Shown one piece after another: positions 16,462 to 26,112 of a DNA stretch of 64,000 nt. Made by a program: the position numbers and the translations under genes. This DNA comes from Streptomyces mobaraensis NBRC 13819 = DSM 40847 (lineage in GTDB: Bacteria > Actinomycetota > Actinomycetes > Streptomycetales > Streptomycetaceae). The notes beneath the pieces are model-generated. The model was not told the origin of the DNA, did no database searches, and saw only the letters and a list, made by a program, of their open reading frames with translations. The stretch spans positions 6,287,501-6,351,500 of the forward strand of contig NZ_CP072827.1 in the NCBI RefSeq assembly GCF_017916255.1, in the 5' to 3' direction. Position 1 is the stretch's first letter. Every line of letters starts with the position of its first letter.

Positions 16462-17906
16462 CGGAGACGGACGCACCCGCCGTACCCGCCGGCCGGTCGG
16501 GCCACTCCGACGGGTCGGCCGCCGTGGTGGTCGGCGGCGGGCTCGCCGGCGTCACCGCGGCGCTCGAACTCGCCGCCGCCGGGCTCCGGGTCACGCTGCT
16601 GGAGGGCCGCCCCCGACTGGGCGGCCTCGCCTTCTCGTTCCGGCGCGGCGAGCTGACGGTCGACAACGGGCAGCACGTCTTCCTGCGCTGCTGCACCGCC
16701 TACCGCTGGTTCCTCGACCGGATCGACGCCGGCCACCTCGCCACCGTGCAGGACCGCCTCGACGTCCCGGTGCTGGACGTCGGCCACCGCTCCGGCCGCC
16801 CGCGACTGGGCCGGCTGCGCCGGGCCGGGCTGCCGGTCCCGCTGCACCTGGCCGCCAGCCTGGCCACGTACCCGCACCTGTCGTTCGCCGAGCGGATGGG
16901 CGTCGGCCGCGCCGCGCTGGCGCTGCGCGGGCTCGACCCCGCCGACCCGGCGCTGGACGACATCGACTTCGCCACCTGGCTGCACCGCCACGGGCAGTCG
17001 GCCCGTACCGTCGAGGCGCTCTGGGACCTGGTGGGCGTCGCCACGCTGAACGCCACCGCCGACCAGGCGTCGCTGGGGCTGGCCGCCAAGGTCTTCAAGA
17101 CCGGGCTGCTCTCCGAGCCCGGCGCCGCCGACATCGGCTGGGCCGGCGTCCCGCTCGGCGAGCTGCACGACACCCGGGCCCGCGCCGCGCTGGACAAGGC
17201 CGGGGTGCGGGTGGCGCTGCGCACCCGCGTCACCGGGCTCACCCGGGCCGACGGCGGTGGCTGGCGGGTGGAGACCGAGACCGGGCCGGGCACCGGCGAG
17301 CGGCTGGAGGCCGACGCCGTGGTGCTCGCCGTACCGCAGCGAGAGGCGCACGCCCTGCTGCCGGACGGCGCGCTGCCCGACGCCGGGCGGCTGCTGGAGA
17401 TCGGCACCGCGCCGATCCTCAACCTGCATGTGATTTATGATCGCAAAGTCCTGCGGCAGCCGTTCTTCACGGCGCTCGGGTCTCCCGTGCAGTGGGTCTT
17501 CGACCGGACGCACTCGTCCGGTCTGGCGGCCCGCACCGCGAGCGGCCAGTACCTCGCCGTCTCCCAGTCGGCCGCGCAGGACGACATCGACCGGCCGGTC
17601 GCCGAGCTGCGGGCGCGCTACCTGCCCGAGCTGGAGCGGCTGCTGCCGGCCGCCCGCGGCGCCGGCGTGCGGGACTTCTTCGTGACCCGGGAGCGGACAG
17701 CGACGTTCGCCCCCACACCGGGCGTCGGCCGGCTGCGGCCGGGCGCCCGGACCGACGCGCCCGGCCTGTTCCTGGCCGGTGCGTGGACCGCAACCGGCTG
17801 GCCCGCGACCATGGAGGGCGCCGTGCGCAGTGGTCTCAGCGCCGCGGACGCGGCCCTCTCCGGGCTCGGCCGGACCTATCGCAGCCCCGTGCGGGAGGCG
17901 GTATGA
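16458..17906 (+). CDS. hpnE: Hydroxysqualene dehydroxylase HpnE (FAD amine-oxidase fold)
   Basis: A 482-aa flavoprotein that reductively removes the hydroxyl of hydroxysqualene to give squalene. The FAD dinucleotide motif VVVGGGLAGVTAALELAAAG is near residue 27, with the adjoining LLEGRPRLGG. A phytoene-desaturase-like C-terminus (LFLAGAWTATGWPATMEGAV) closes the FAD site. ATG 16458 follows GTGGGAGC at good spacing; the frame is open far upstream only because it runs through hpnD in another phase. ATGA overlaps at both ends link it to two mini-ORFs. Older annotations call this gene phytoene dehydrogenase; the HpnC/D context decides for HpnE. Confidence 0.95.
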   Translation: MTETDAPAVPAGRSGHSDGSAAVVVGGGLAGVTAALELAAAGLRVTLLEGRPRLGGLAFSFRRGELTVDNGQHVFLRCCTAYRWFLDRIDAGHLATVQDRLDVPVLDVGHRSGRPRLGRLRRAGLPVPLHLAASLATYPHLSFAERMGVGRAALALRGLDPADPALDDIDFATWLHRHGQSARTVEALWDLVGVATLNATADQASLGLAAKVFKTGLLSEPGAADIGWAGVPLGELHDTRARAALDKAGVRVALRTRVTGLTRADGGGWRVETETGPGTGERLEADAVVLAVPQREAHALLPDGALPDAGRLLEIGTAPILNLHVIYDRKVLRQPFFTALGSPVQWVFDRTHSSGLAARTASGQYLAVSQSAAQDDIDRPVAELRARYLPELERLLPAARGAGVRDFFVTRERTATFAPTPGVGRLRPGARTDAPGLFLAGAWTATGWPATMEGAVRSGLSAADAALSGLGRTYRSPVREAV

Positions 17907-17953
17907 CCCAGCGAGCCCCCCAGGCGCCCGCCCCCCGAACGGGGCGTGCGTGA
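17903..17953 (+). CDS. 16-codon mini-ORF after hpnE
   Basis: ATG 17903 overlaps the hpnE stop (ATGA), and the TGA at 17951-17953 overlaps an in-frame GTG (17950) of the polyprenyl synthase gene. The 16-residue product (MTQRAPQAPAPRTGRA) has no recognisable feature. It mirrors the ORF between hpnD and hpnE but is so short that chance is possible. The synthase has its own strong ribosome site 15 bases later. Confidence 0.25.
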   Translation: MTQRAPQAPAPRTGRA

Positions 17954-17976
17954 GCACGATCACCAGAGGAGAGACC

Positions 17977-19041
17977 GTGACTTCGGCGATCCCAGCCTGC
18001 GATACCGGCGACGTCAGCGCCCTGTTGGAGCGCGGACGGACGCTCGCCGCGCCGGTGTTGCGTGCCGCCGTCAACCGGCTCGCGGCACCGATGGACACCG
18101 TGGCCGCCTACCACTTCGGCTGGATCGACGTCGACGGGCGGCCGACGGACGCGGACAGCGGCAAGGCCGTCCGCCCCGCCCTGGCCCTGCTCTCGGCCGA
18201 GGCCGCCGGCGCCGCCCCGGAGACGGGCGTGCCGGGGGCGGTGGCCGTCGAGCTCGTGCACAACTTCTCGCTGCTGCACGACGACCTGATGGACGGCGAC
18301 GAGCAGCGCCGGCACCGCGACACCGTCTGGAAGGTGCACGGCCCGGCGCAGGCGATCCTCGTCGGCGACGCCCTCTTCGCGCTCGCGAACGAGGTGCTGC
18401 TGGAGCTGGGGACGGCCGAGGCCGGCCGGGCCACCCGCCGGCTGACCACCGCCACCCGCAAGCTCATCGACGGCCAGGCCCAGGACATCTCCTACGAGCA
18501 CCGCGAGCGGGTCACCGTGGCGGAGTGCCTGGAGATGGAGGGCAACAAGACCGGTGCCCTGCTGGCCTGCGCCGCCTCCATCGGCGCGGTGCTCGGCGGC
18601 GCCGACGACCGCACGGCCGACGTCCTGGAGGCGTACGGCTACCACATGGGCCTCGCCTTCCAGGCGGTGGACGACCTGCTGGGCATCTGGGGCGACCCGG
18701 AGGCCACCGGCAAGCAGACCTGGAGCGATCTGCGGCAGCGCAAGAAGTCGCTGCCGGTCGTGGCCGCCCTGGCGGCGGGCGGGCCGGCCTCCGAGCGGCT
18801 CGCGGCCATCCTGGCCGAGGACGCCAAGCTGACCGACGCCCAGCTCGCCGACTTCGACGAGGAAGAATTCGCCAGCCGCGCGGCGTTGATCGAGGAGGCC
18901 GGCGGTCGGGAGTGGACCTCGCAGGAGGCCCGCCGGCAGCACGCGACGGCGATCGAGGCGCTGGACGGAGTTGACATCCCGTCAGATATCCGGGCCCGTC
19001 TCGTCGCGCTGTCGGACTTCGTTGTAGTACGAAAGAGATGA
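17977..19041 (+). CDS. Polyprenyl diphosphate synthase (farnesyl/geranylgeranyl type)
   Basis: A 354-aa all-helical trans-prenyltransferase that chains IPP onto allylic diphosphates, probably making farnesyl diphosphate for HpnD. First aspartate-rich motif LLHDDLMDGDEQRR is near residue 105 and the second, FQAVDDLLGIWGDPEATGK, near residue 230. GKAVRPALALLSAEA supplies the Lys/Arg diphosphate-binding positions. I choose GTG 17977, five bases after AGGAGAG, over GTG 17950, which overlaps the mini-ORF stop. Chain length cannot be settled from the residues before the first motif alone (HNFSLLHDD), so C15 is inferred from the operon. Confidence 0.94.
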   Translation: MTSAIPACDTGDVSALLERGRTLAAPVLRAAVNRLAAPMDTVAAYHFGWIDVDGRPTDADSGKAVRPALALLSAEAAGAAPETGVPGAVAVELVHNFSLLHDDLMDGDEQRRHRDTVWKVHGPAQAILVGDALFALANEVLLELGTAEAGRATRRLTTATRKLIDGQAQDISYEHRERVTVAECLEMEGNKTGALLACAASIGAVLGGADDRTADVLEAYGYHMGLAFQAVDDLLGIWGDPEATGKQTWSDLRQRKKSLPVVAALAAGGPASERLAAILAEDAKLTDAQLADFDEEEFASRAALIEEAGGREWTSQEARRQHATAIEALDGVDIPSDIRARLVALSDFVVVRKR

Positions 19042-19160
19042 TGAGTATTCACCCGAACTAGCCATCGCGGTCGCCGGCCGGCGCGCTGCTCGCGTCGGTC
19101 GACGGAAACCCCAGGTACGGCAGTACGGCAGAGAAGCAACTCACTGCATTAGGGGAAACC

Positions 19161-21182
19161 ATGACAGCGACGACCGACGGCGCCGGGGCTCTTCTGCCCC
19201 GTGTCGCCGAGGCCGGTCACAGCGCCACCGCTGTGACAGAAGTGAAGGAGGAGGCGGCCGGCGGAGCACCGGCCGCCGTCCGCGCCGCCGCCGAGCGGGC
19301 CACCGCCCGGGCGACCGAGTACCTCCTGTCCCGCCAGAACGAGCAGGGATGGTGGAAGGGCGACCTGGAGACCAACGTCACCATGGACGCCGAGGACCTG
19401 CTGCTCCGCGAGTTCCTGGGGATCAGGGACGACCGCACCACCCGCGCCGCCGCCCGCTGGATCCGCTCCCAGCAGCGTCCCGACGGCACCTGGGCCACCT
19501 TCCACGGCGGCCCCGGCGAACTGTCCGCCACCGTCGAGGCGTACGTCGCCCTCCGGCTGGCCGGGGACGCCCCGGACGAGCCGCACATGGCCGCCGCCTC
19601 CGCCTGGGTCCGCGAACGCGGCGGCATCGCCGCCAGCCGGGTCTTCACCCGGATCTGGCTGGCCCTCTTCGGCTGGTGGAAATGGGAGGACCTCCCGGAG
19701 ATGCCTCCGGAGATCATGTTCCTCCCCAAGTGGATGCCGCTGAACATCTACGACTTCGCCTGCTGGGCCCGGCAGACCATCGTGCCGCTCACCGTCGTCG
19801 GCGCCCACCGGCCCGTACGGCCCGCGCCGTTCGCCCTCGACGAGCTGCACACCGACCCCCGCCGCCCCAACCCGCCGCGCCCGCCCGCGCCGGCCGCCAC
19901 CTGGGACGGCTTCTTCCAGCGCCTGGACAAGGCGCTGCACGCCTACCGCAGGGTCGCCGTCCGCCCGCTGCGCCGCGCGGCGCTCAACGCCGCCGCCCGC
20001 TGGATCGTCGAGCGTCAGGAGAACGACGGCTGCTGGGGCGGCATCCAGCCCCCGGCGGTCTACTCCGTCATCGCCCTCAGCCTCCTCGGCTACGACCTCG
20101 ACCACCCCGTGCTGCGCGCGGGCCTGGAGTCGCTGGACCGCTTCGCCGTCTGGCACGAGGACGCCGACGGCGAACCGGTCCGGATGATCGAGGCGTGCCA
20201 GTCCCCGGTCTGGGACACCTGCCTGGCCACCATCGCGCTCGCCGACGCGGGACTCGCCCCGGACCACCCGGCGCTGGTGAAGGCCGCCGACTGGATGCTG
20301 GACGAGCAGGTGCTGCGCCCCGGCGACTGGTCCGTCCGGCGCCCCAAACTCCAGCCCGGCGCCTGGGCGTTCGAATTCCACAACGACAACTACCCGGACG
20401 TCGACGACACCGCCGAGGTGGTGCTCGCCCTGCTGCGCGTCCGGCACCCGGACCCGGCGCGGGTCCAGGAGGCCGTCCGGCGGGCGATGCGGTGGACCGT
20501 GGGCATGCGGTCGAGGAACGGCGCGTGGGCCGCGTTCGACGTCGACAACACCAGCCCCTTCCCCAACCGGCTCCCGTTCTGCGACTTCGGCGAGGTCATC
20601 GACCCGCCCTCCGCGGACGTGACCGCCCACGTGGTCGAGGCGCTGGCCGTCCTCGGCAAGCAGCACGACCCCCGCGCGCGCGGGGGCATCGAGTGGCTGC
20701 TCGCCGAACAGGAGGAGTGCGGCGCCTGGTTCGGCCGCTGGGGCGTCAACTACGTCTACGGCACCGGTGCGGTGGTCCCCGCGCTCGTCGCCGCGGGCCT
20801 GCCCGGCTCCCACCCCGCCCTCCGGCGGGCCGTCGCCTGGCTGGAGAGCGTCCAGAACGCCGACGGCGGCTGGGGCGAGGACCTCCGCTCCTACCGGGAC
20901 GCCGACTGGATGGGCCGCGGCGCCTCCACCGCCTCCCAGACCGCCTGGGCCCTGCTGGCCCTGCTGGCGGCGGGGGAGCGGGACAGTCCCGCCGTCGAAC
21001 GCGGGGTGGCCTGGCTGGCCGACACCCAGCGCCCGGACGGCTCCTGGGACGAGCCCTACTTCACCGGCACGGGCTTCCCCTGGGACTTCTCCATCAACTA
21101 CCACCTGTACCGGCAGGTGTTCCCGCTCACGGCCCTCGGCCGCTACCTGCACGGCGAGCCCTTCGCTGCCCGGGAGGTCTGA
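19161..21182 (+). CDS. shc: Squalene-hopene cyclase
   Basis: Cyclises squalene to hopene/hopanol at the membrane, the key hopanoid step. The 673-aa protein contains the catalytic acid motif DVDDT near residues 413-416 and several QW repeats, including QRPDGTWATFHGG, QENDGCWGG, QNADGGWGED and QRPDGSWDEPYFTG. GIEWLLAEQEECGAWFGRWG and the C-terminal GTGFPWDFSINYHLYRQVFP are typical for SHC. Full family length; ATG 19161 follows AGGGGAAACC. A 119-base gap separates it from the prenyl synthase, so an internal promoter is possible. Its stop is shared with the next ATG. Confidence 0.98.
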   Translation: MTATTDGAGALLPRVAEAGHSATAVTEVKEEAAGGAPAAVRAAAERATARATEYLLSRQNEQGWWKGDLETNVTMDAEDLLLREFLGIRDDRTTRAAARWIRSQQRPDGTWATFHGGPGELSATVEAYVALRLAGDAPDEPHMAAASAWVRERGGIAASRVFTRIWLALFGWWKWEDLPEMPPEIMFLPKWMPLNIYDFACWARQTIVPLTVVGAHRPVRPAPFALDELHTDPRRPNPPRPPAPAATWDGFFQRLDKALHAYRRVAVRPLRRAALNAAARWIVERQENDGCWGGIQPPAVYSVIALSLLGYDLDHPVLRAGLESLDRFAVWHEDADGEPVRMIEACQSPVWDTCLATIALADAGLAPDHPALVKAADWMLDEQVLRPGDWSVRRPKLQPGAWAFEFHNDNYPDVDDTAEVVLALLRVRHPDPARVQEAVRRAMRWTVGMRSRNGAWAAFDVDNTSPFPNRLPFCDFGEVIDPPSADVTAHVVEALAVLGKQHDPRARGGIEWLLAEQEECGAWFGRWGVNYVYGTGAVVPALVAAGLPGSHPALRRAVAWLESVQNADGGWGEDLRSYRDADWMGRGASTASQTAWALLALLAAGERDSPAVERGVAWLADTQRPDGSWDEPYFTGTGFPWDFSINYHLYRQVFPLTALGRYLHGEPFAAREV

Positions 21183-21838
21183 TGGACCCCGGCACGGAAC
21201 CACCCGTAGCGCCCCTGCTGGTCGCCTGCGCCCTGGGCATCGAGCGCCTCGCCCTGCGCGGCGGCCGGCACGGCGCGGCGGGCTCCGCCACCATCCTGCG
21301 CACGGGCATGGGCCCGCAGGCGGCGGACCGTGCCGTGACCGCGGCGCTCGGCGGCGACGGCAGGTACGCCGCGCTCGCCGACGCCGCGGTGATCGCCACC
21401 GGGTTCTGCGCCGGCCTCGCCCCCGGGATGCACCCCGGGGACCTGGTCGTCGCCGACGAGACCCGGGACGCCGAAGGGCGCACCGAGTGCGCCGGCGTGG
21501 AGCTCCTCGCCAAGGAGCTCGCCCGGGTGGTACCCAGGCGCACCATCCACACCGGCCCACTGGTAGGTTCCGACCATGTGGTGCGCGGGGCGGAACGATC
21601 CGCCCTGCACGCCTCGGGGGCGCTCGCGGTGGACATGGAGTCCGCCGCCACGCTCAGAAGCGCCGTCCGGGCCGGCCCGCGCCCGGTTGCGGCCGTCCGA
21701 GTGGTCGTGGACGCTCCCGAACACGAGCTTGTCCGCATCGGGACCCTGCGCGGTGGAATATCGGCATTCCGCGTGCTGCGCACCGTCCTTCCGGCCTTTT
21801 TTGCATGGCACCGTTCTTTGCTGCTCCCCAGGAGGTGA
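21182..21838 (+). CDS. hpnG: Hopanoid-associated nucleosidase/phosphorylase HpnG
   Basis: A 218-aa purine-nucleoside-phosphorylase-fold protein. HpnG removes adenine from adenosylhopane to give ribosylhopane. Visible family features are the phosphate-side [13 protein letters not shown] near residue 45, [23 protein letters not shown] near residue 80 and the nucleoside-site [11 protein letters not shown] near residue 150. ATG 21182 overlaps the shc stop (TGATG), and hpnH follows after only five bases. The neighbour HpnH makes its substrate, so the order fits the pathway. Without those neighbours it would be called a generic MTA/SAH nucleosidase-like phosphorylase. Confidence 0.9.
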   Translation: MDPGTEPPVAPLLVACALGIERLALRGGRHGAAGSATILRTGMGPQAADRAVTAALGGDGRYAALADAAVIATGFCAGLAPGMHPGDLVVADETRDAEGRTECAGVELLAKELARVVPRRTIHTGPLVGSDHVVRGAERSALHASGALAVDMESAATLRSAVRAGPRPVAAVRVVVDAPEHELVRIGTLRGGISAFRVLRTVLPAFFAWHRSLLLPRR

Positions 21839-21843
21839 GCCAG

Positions 21844-22866
21844 ATGGCAATGCCGCTTCGTCAGTCCATCCGCGTAGGCACCTATCTCGCAGAACAGAAG
21901 CTGCGCAGGCGGGAGAAGTTCCCGTTGATCGTGGAACTGGAACCGCTCTTCGCGTGCAACCTCAAGTGCGAGGGCTGCGGCAAGATCCAGCACCCGGCGG
22001 GGATCCTGAAGCAGCGCATGCCGGTGGCGCAGGCGGTCGGCGCGGTGCTGGAGTCCGGCGCGCCGATGGTCTCCATCGCGGGTGGCGAACCCCTGATGCA
22101 TCCCCAGATCGACGAGATCGTGCGGCAGTTGGTGGCCAAGAGGAAATACGTCTTCCTCTGCACCAACGCGATGCTGCTGCGCAAGAAGCTCGACAAGTTC
22201 AAGCCCTCCCCGTATTTCGCCTTCGCGGTGCACATCGACGGGCTGCGCGAGCGGCACGACGAGTCCGTGGCGAAGGAGGGCGTCTTCGACGAGGCGGTGG
22301 CGGCCATAAAGGAGGCGAAGCGGCGCGGCTTCCGGGTCACCACCAACTCGACCTTCTTCAACACCGACACCCCCCAGACCATCGTCGAGGTGCTCAACTA
22401 CCTCAACGACGACCTGAAGGTGGACGAGATGATGATCTCGCCCGCCTACGCCTACGAGAAGGCCCCCGACCAGGACCACTTCCTGGGCGTCGAGCAGACC
22501 CGGGAGCTGTTCTCCAAGGCGTTCGCCGGCGGCAACCGGAAGCGGTGGCGGCTCAACCACAGCCCCCTCTTCCTGGACTTCCTGGAGGGCAAGGCCGACT
22601 TCCCCTGCACCGCCTGGGCCATCCCCAACTACTCGCTCTTCGGCTGGCAGCGTCCCTGCTACCTGATGAGCGACGGGTACGTGCCCACCTACCGGCAGCT
22701 GGTCGAGGAGACCGACTGGGACAAGTACGGCCGCGGCAAGGACCCGCGCTGCGCCAACTGCATGGCGCACTGCGGCTACGAGCCCACCGCCGTGCTGGCG
22801 ACCATGAGTTCGCTCAAGGAGTCGCTGCGCGCCGTCCGCGAGACCGTCTCGGGCAACCGGGACTGA
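21844..22866 (+). CDS. hpnH: Adenosyl-hopene transferase HpnH (radical SAM)
   Basis: A 340-aa radical SAM enzyme that adds the 5'-deoxyadenosyl group to hopene, starting side-chain extension. The cluster-binding motif CNLKCEGC has Cys38, Cys42 and Cys45, and [10 protein letters not shown] is the SAM-binding GGE. A C-terminal Cys set ([17 protein letters not shown]) matches the HpnH form. ATG 21844 follows an excellent AGGAGGTGA. The gene is within the coupled hopanoid operon directly after hpnG. HpnH-type length and the DUF3463-like C-terminal region support the specific assignment. Confidence 0.97.
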   Translation: MAMPLRQSIRVGTYLAEQKLRRREKFPLIVELEPLFACNLKCEGCGKIQHPAGILKQRMPVAQAVGAVLESGAPMVSIAGGEPLMHPQIDEIVRQLVAKRKYVFLCTNAMLLRKKLDKFKPSPYFAFAVHIDGLRERHDESVAKEGVFDEAVAAIKEAKRRGFRVTTNSTFFNTDTPQTIVEVLNYLNDDLKVDEMMISPAYAYEKAPDQDHFLGVEQTRELFSKAFAGGNRKRWRLNHSPLFLDFLEGKADFPCTAWAIPNYSLFGWQRPCYLMSDGYVPTYRQLVEETDWDKYGRGKDPRCANCMAHCGYEPTAVLATMSSLKESLRAVRETVSGNRD

Positions 22867-22871
22867 CCGCC

Positions 22872-24038
22872 GTGACCGTGACGGAACCGGTCGCCCTCGG
22901 CATGCCCTCCGTCCCCGCCCGGATCGCCGTACGCCGGCCCAGCCGGCAGATCCGGGTCGGGTCGGTGGCCGTGGGCGGGGACGCGCCGGTGTCGGTGCAG
23001 TCGATGACGACGACGCGGACGTCGGACATCGGTGCGACGTTGCAGCAGATCGCGGAGCTGACGGCGTCGGGGTGCCAGATCGTGCGGGTGGCGTGTCCGA
23101 CGCAGGACGACGCGGACGCGTTGAAGGTGATCGCGGCGAAGTCGCAGATCCCGGTGATCGCGGACATCCACTTCCAGCCGAAGTACGTGTTCGCGGCGAT
23201 CGATGCCGGGTGTGCGGCGGTGCGGGTGAATCCGGGGAACATCAAGCAGTTCGACGACAAGGTCAAGGAGATCGCCAAGGCGGCCTCCGACGCCGGGACG
23301 CCGATCCGCATCGGTGTGAACGCCGGGTCGCTGGACCGCCGCCTGCTGCAGAAGTACGGCAAGGCCACCCCCGAGGCGCTGGTGGAGTCGGCGCTGTGGG
23401 AGGCGTCGCTGTTCGAGGAGCACGGCTTCCGCGACATCAAGATCTCGGTCAAGCACAACGACCCGGTGGTGATGGTCAACGCCTACCGGCAGCTCGCCGC
23501 CCAGTGCGACTACCCGCTGCACCTGGGGGTGACGGAGGCGGGCCCGGCGTTCCAGGGCACGATCAAGTCGGCCGTGGCCTTCGGTGCGCTGCTGTCGGAG
23601 GGGATCGGTGACACGATCCGGGTCTCGCTGTCGGCGCCGCCGGCGGAGGAGGTCAAGGTCGGCATCCAGATCCTGGAGTCGCTGAACCTGCGCCAGCGTC
23701 GGCTGGAGATCGTCTCGTGTCCGTCGTGCGGGCGGGCGCAGGTGGACGTCTACAAGCTGGCCGACGAGGTGACGGCGGGCCTGGAGGGCATGGAGGTGCC
23801 GCTGCGCGTGGCGGTGATGGGCTGTGTGGTCAACGGTCCGGGTGAGGCGCGTGAGGCGGACCTGGGTGTGGCGTCCGGCAATGGCAAGGGGCAGATCTTC
23901 GTGAAGGGCGAGGTCATCAAGACCGTCCCCGAGTCGAAGATCGTCGAGACCCTCATCGACGAAGCGACGAAGCTGGCCGACCGGATGGCGGCGGCGGGCA
24001 CGCCCTCGGGGCCGCCCGCCGTCACCGTCGCCGGCTAG
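22872..24038 (+). CDS. ispG: 4-Hydroxy-3-methylbut-2-enyl-diphosphate synthase IspG (GcpE)
   Basis: Converts MEcPP to HMBPP in the MEP pathway using a [4Fe-4S] cluster. The 388-aa protein opens its TIM barrel with [20 protein letters not shown] and has the cluster ligands in SCPSCGR and [10 protein letters not shown] near residues 280 and 315, the bacterial single-chain form. [17 protein letters not shown] and [13 protein letters not shown] are family signatures. GTG 22872 is five bases after the hpnH stop. Streptomyces often carry a second ispG elsewhere; this copy sits with dxs in the hopanoid operon, so it likely boosts precursor flow for hopanoids. Confidence 0.97.
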   Translation: MTVTEPVALGMPSVPARIAVRRPSRQIRVGSVAVGGDAPVSVQSMTTTRTSDIGATLQQIAELTASGCQIVRVACPTQDDADALKVIAAKSQIPVIADIHFQPKYVFAAIDAGCAAVRVNPGNIKQFDDKVKEIAKAASDAGTPIRIGVNAGSLDRRLLQKYGKATPEALVESALWEASLFEEHGFRDIKISVKHNDPVVMVNAYRQLAAQCDYPLHLGVTEAGPAFQGTIKSAVAFGALLSEGIGDTIRVSLSAPPAEEVKVGIQILESLNLRQRRLEIVSCPSCGRAQVDVYKLADEVTAGLEGMEVPLRVAVMGCVVNGPGEAREADLGVASGNGKGQIFVKGEVIKTVPESKIVETLIDEATKLADRMAAAGTPSGPPAVTVAG

Positions 24039-24186
24039 CGAGGACCGACACGGGACCCGGCGCGAGGGGCCGGGGACGACCGGGGGAGCCGACGGGCCGG
24101 AAGGCGGCCGGAGAGATCCGGCGGCCGGGGCGGCCCGGCGGAGCCCCGGAACAGACAAGGCCGACTGAGCTAAGGAGGGGGCCGGC

Positions 24187-26112
24187 GTGTCGCTGCTGGA
24201 GAACATCCGCGGTCCGCGGGACCTGAAAGCACTGGACGCGGAGGAGCTGGACGAACTCGCGGCGGAGATCCGCCACTTCCTGGTGCACGCCGTCGCCAGG
24301 ACCGGCGGCCACCTCGGTCCCAACCTCGGCGTGGTGGAGCTCACCATCGCGCTGCACCGCTCCTTCGACTCGCCCTCCGACCGGGTCCTCTGGGACACCG
24401 GACACCAGTCGTACGTCCACAAACTGCTGACGGGACGTCAGGACTTCTCCAAGCTCCGCAGCAAGGGCGGCCTCTCCGGCTACCCCTCCCGCGAGGAGTC
24501 CGAGCACGACGTCATCGAGAACAGCCACGCCTCCACCGTCCTGAGCTGGGCCGACGGCCTCGCCAAGGCCAACCAGGTGCTCGGCCGCTGGAACCGGCAC
24601 GTCGTCGCCGTCATCGGCGACGGCGCCCTCACCGGCGGCATGGCCTGGGAGGCGCTCAACAACATCGCCGCCGCCAAGGACCGGCCGCTGATCATCGTCG
24701 TCAACGACAACGAGCGCAGCTACGCGCCCACCATCGGCGGCCTCGCCGACCACCTGGCCACCCTGCGCACCACCGACGGCTACGAGCGCTTCCTCGCCCG
24801 CGGCAAGGAGACGATCCAGGGCCTGCCCCTGATCGGCAAGCCCCTGTACGAGTCGCTGCACGGCGCGAAGAAGGGGTTCAAGGACGCCTTCGCCCCGCAG
24901 GGCATGTTCGAGGACCTCGGCCTGAAGTACCTCGGGCCGATAGACGGGCACGACATCGCCGCCGTCGAGTCCGCGCTGCGCCGCGCCAAGCGCTTCCACG
25001 GGCCCGTCCTGGTGCACGTGCGGACGGAGAAGGGGCGAGGCTACCGGCCCGCCCTGGAGGACGAGGCCGACCGCTTCCACACCGTCGGCGTGATGAACTC
25101 GCTCACCGGCGAGCCGCTCGCCCCCGCCACCGGCACCTCGTGGACCTCGGTCTTCGGCGACGAGATGGTGCGCATCGGCGCCGAGCGGGCGGACGTGGTG
25201 GCGCTCACCGCCGCGATGCTCCACCCGGTCGGCCTGACGAAGTTCGCCGAGCGGTTCCCCGACCGGGTCTGGGACGTGGGCATCGCCGAGCAGCACGCCG
25301 CCACGTCCGCGGCCGGACTGGCGACGGGCGGGCTGCACCCGGTCTTCGCCGTCTACGCCACCTTCCTCAACCGGGCCTTCGACCAGGTGCTGATGGACGT
25401 CGCCCTGCACAAGTGCGGCGTCACCTTCGTCCTGGACCGCGCGGGCGTCACCGGCACCGACGGCCCGTCGCACAACGGCATGTGGGACATGTCCGTCCTC
25501 CAGGTCGTCCCCGGCCTGCGGATCGCCGCCCCGCGCGACGCCACCCGGCTGCGCGACGAACTCCGCGAGGCCGTCGACGTCTCCGACGCCCCCACCGTCG
25601 TCCGCTTCCCCAAGGCGACCGTCGGGGCCGACATCCCGGCGGTGGACCGCGCCGGCGGCATGGACGTCCTGCACCGCGCGGAGACGCCCGACGTGCTGCT
25701 CGTCGCCGTCGGCACCATGGCCGAGGTCGCGCTGGAGGCCGCCGGCCTGCTGGCCGCCCGCGGCACCGGCTGCACCGTCGTCGACCCCCGCTGGGTCAAA
25801 CCGGTCGACCCCGCACTGCCCGCCCTCGCCGCCGGACACCGCATGGTGGCCGTCGTCGAGGACAACAGCCGCACCGGCGGCGTCGGCTGGGCCGTCGCCC
25901 AGGCGCTGCGCGACGCGGACGTCGACCTGCCCGTCGAGACCATCGGCATCCCGGAGCGGTTCCTCGCCCACGCGAAACGCTCCGAGGTGCTGGCCGACCT
26001 GGGCCTCACCCCCGCCGAGACCGCCGGCCGGATCAGCGCGGTCCTGGCCCGCAAGGAGGCCGGGAGGGCCCCGCGCCGGGCCGCCGCCCCGGCGCGTAAG
26101 GAGAACGCATGA
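24187..26112 (+). CDS. dxs: 1-Deoxy-D-xylulose-5-phosphate synthase
   Basis: A 641-aa TPP enzyme that condenses pyruvate and glyceraldehyde-3-phosphate, the entry step of the MEP pathway. The TPP/Mg motif [16 protein letters not shown] is near residue 145, [15 protein letters not shown] near residue 75, and the transketolase Pyr domain has [15 protein letters not shown] with the catalytic Glu. [18 protein letters not shown] is a DXS signature. GTG 24187 follows AAGGAGGGGGCC. A 148-base GC-rich gap separates it from ispG. The stop overlaps hpnO (ATGA). Likely a dedicated second DXS for hopanoid supply. Confidence 0.97.
   Translation: MSLLENIRGPRDLKALDAEELDELAAEIRHFLVHAVARTGGHLGPNLGVVELTIALHRSFDSPSDRVLWDTGHQSYVHKLLTGRQDFSKLRSKGGLSGYPSREESEHDVIENSHASTVLSWADGLAKANQVLGRWNRHVVAVIGDGALTGGMAWEALNNIAAAKDRPLIIVVNDNERSYAPTIGGLADHLATLRTTDGYERFLARGKETIQGLPLIGKPLYESLHGAKKGFKDAFAPQGMFEDLGLKYLGPIDGHDIAAVESALRRAKRFHGPVLVHVRTEKGRGYRPALEDEADRFHTVGVMNSLTGEPLAPATGTSWTSVFGDEMVRIGAERADVVALTAAMLHPVGLTKFAERFPDRVWDVGIAEQHAATSAAGLATGGLHPVFAVYATFLNRAFDQVLMDVALHKCGVTFVLDRAGVTGTDGPSHNGMWDMSVLQVVPGLRIAAPRDATRLRDELREAVDVSDAPTVVRFPKATVGADIPAVDRAGGMDVLHRAETPDVLLVAVGTMAEVALEAAGLLAARGTGCTVVDPRWVKPVDPALPALAAGHRMVAVVEDNSRTGGVGWAVAQALRDADVDLPVETIGIPERFLAHAKRSEVLADLGLTPAETAGRISAVLARKEAGRAPRRAAAPARKENA

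Noticed and set aside
19349..21181. Long plus-strand frame through shc that joins hpnG
   Set aside because: Only the part from ATG 21182 has family motifs; the upstream part is an off-frame reading of shc.
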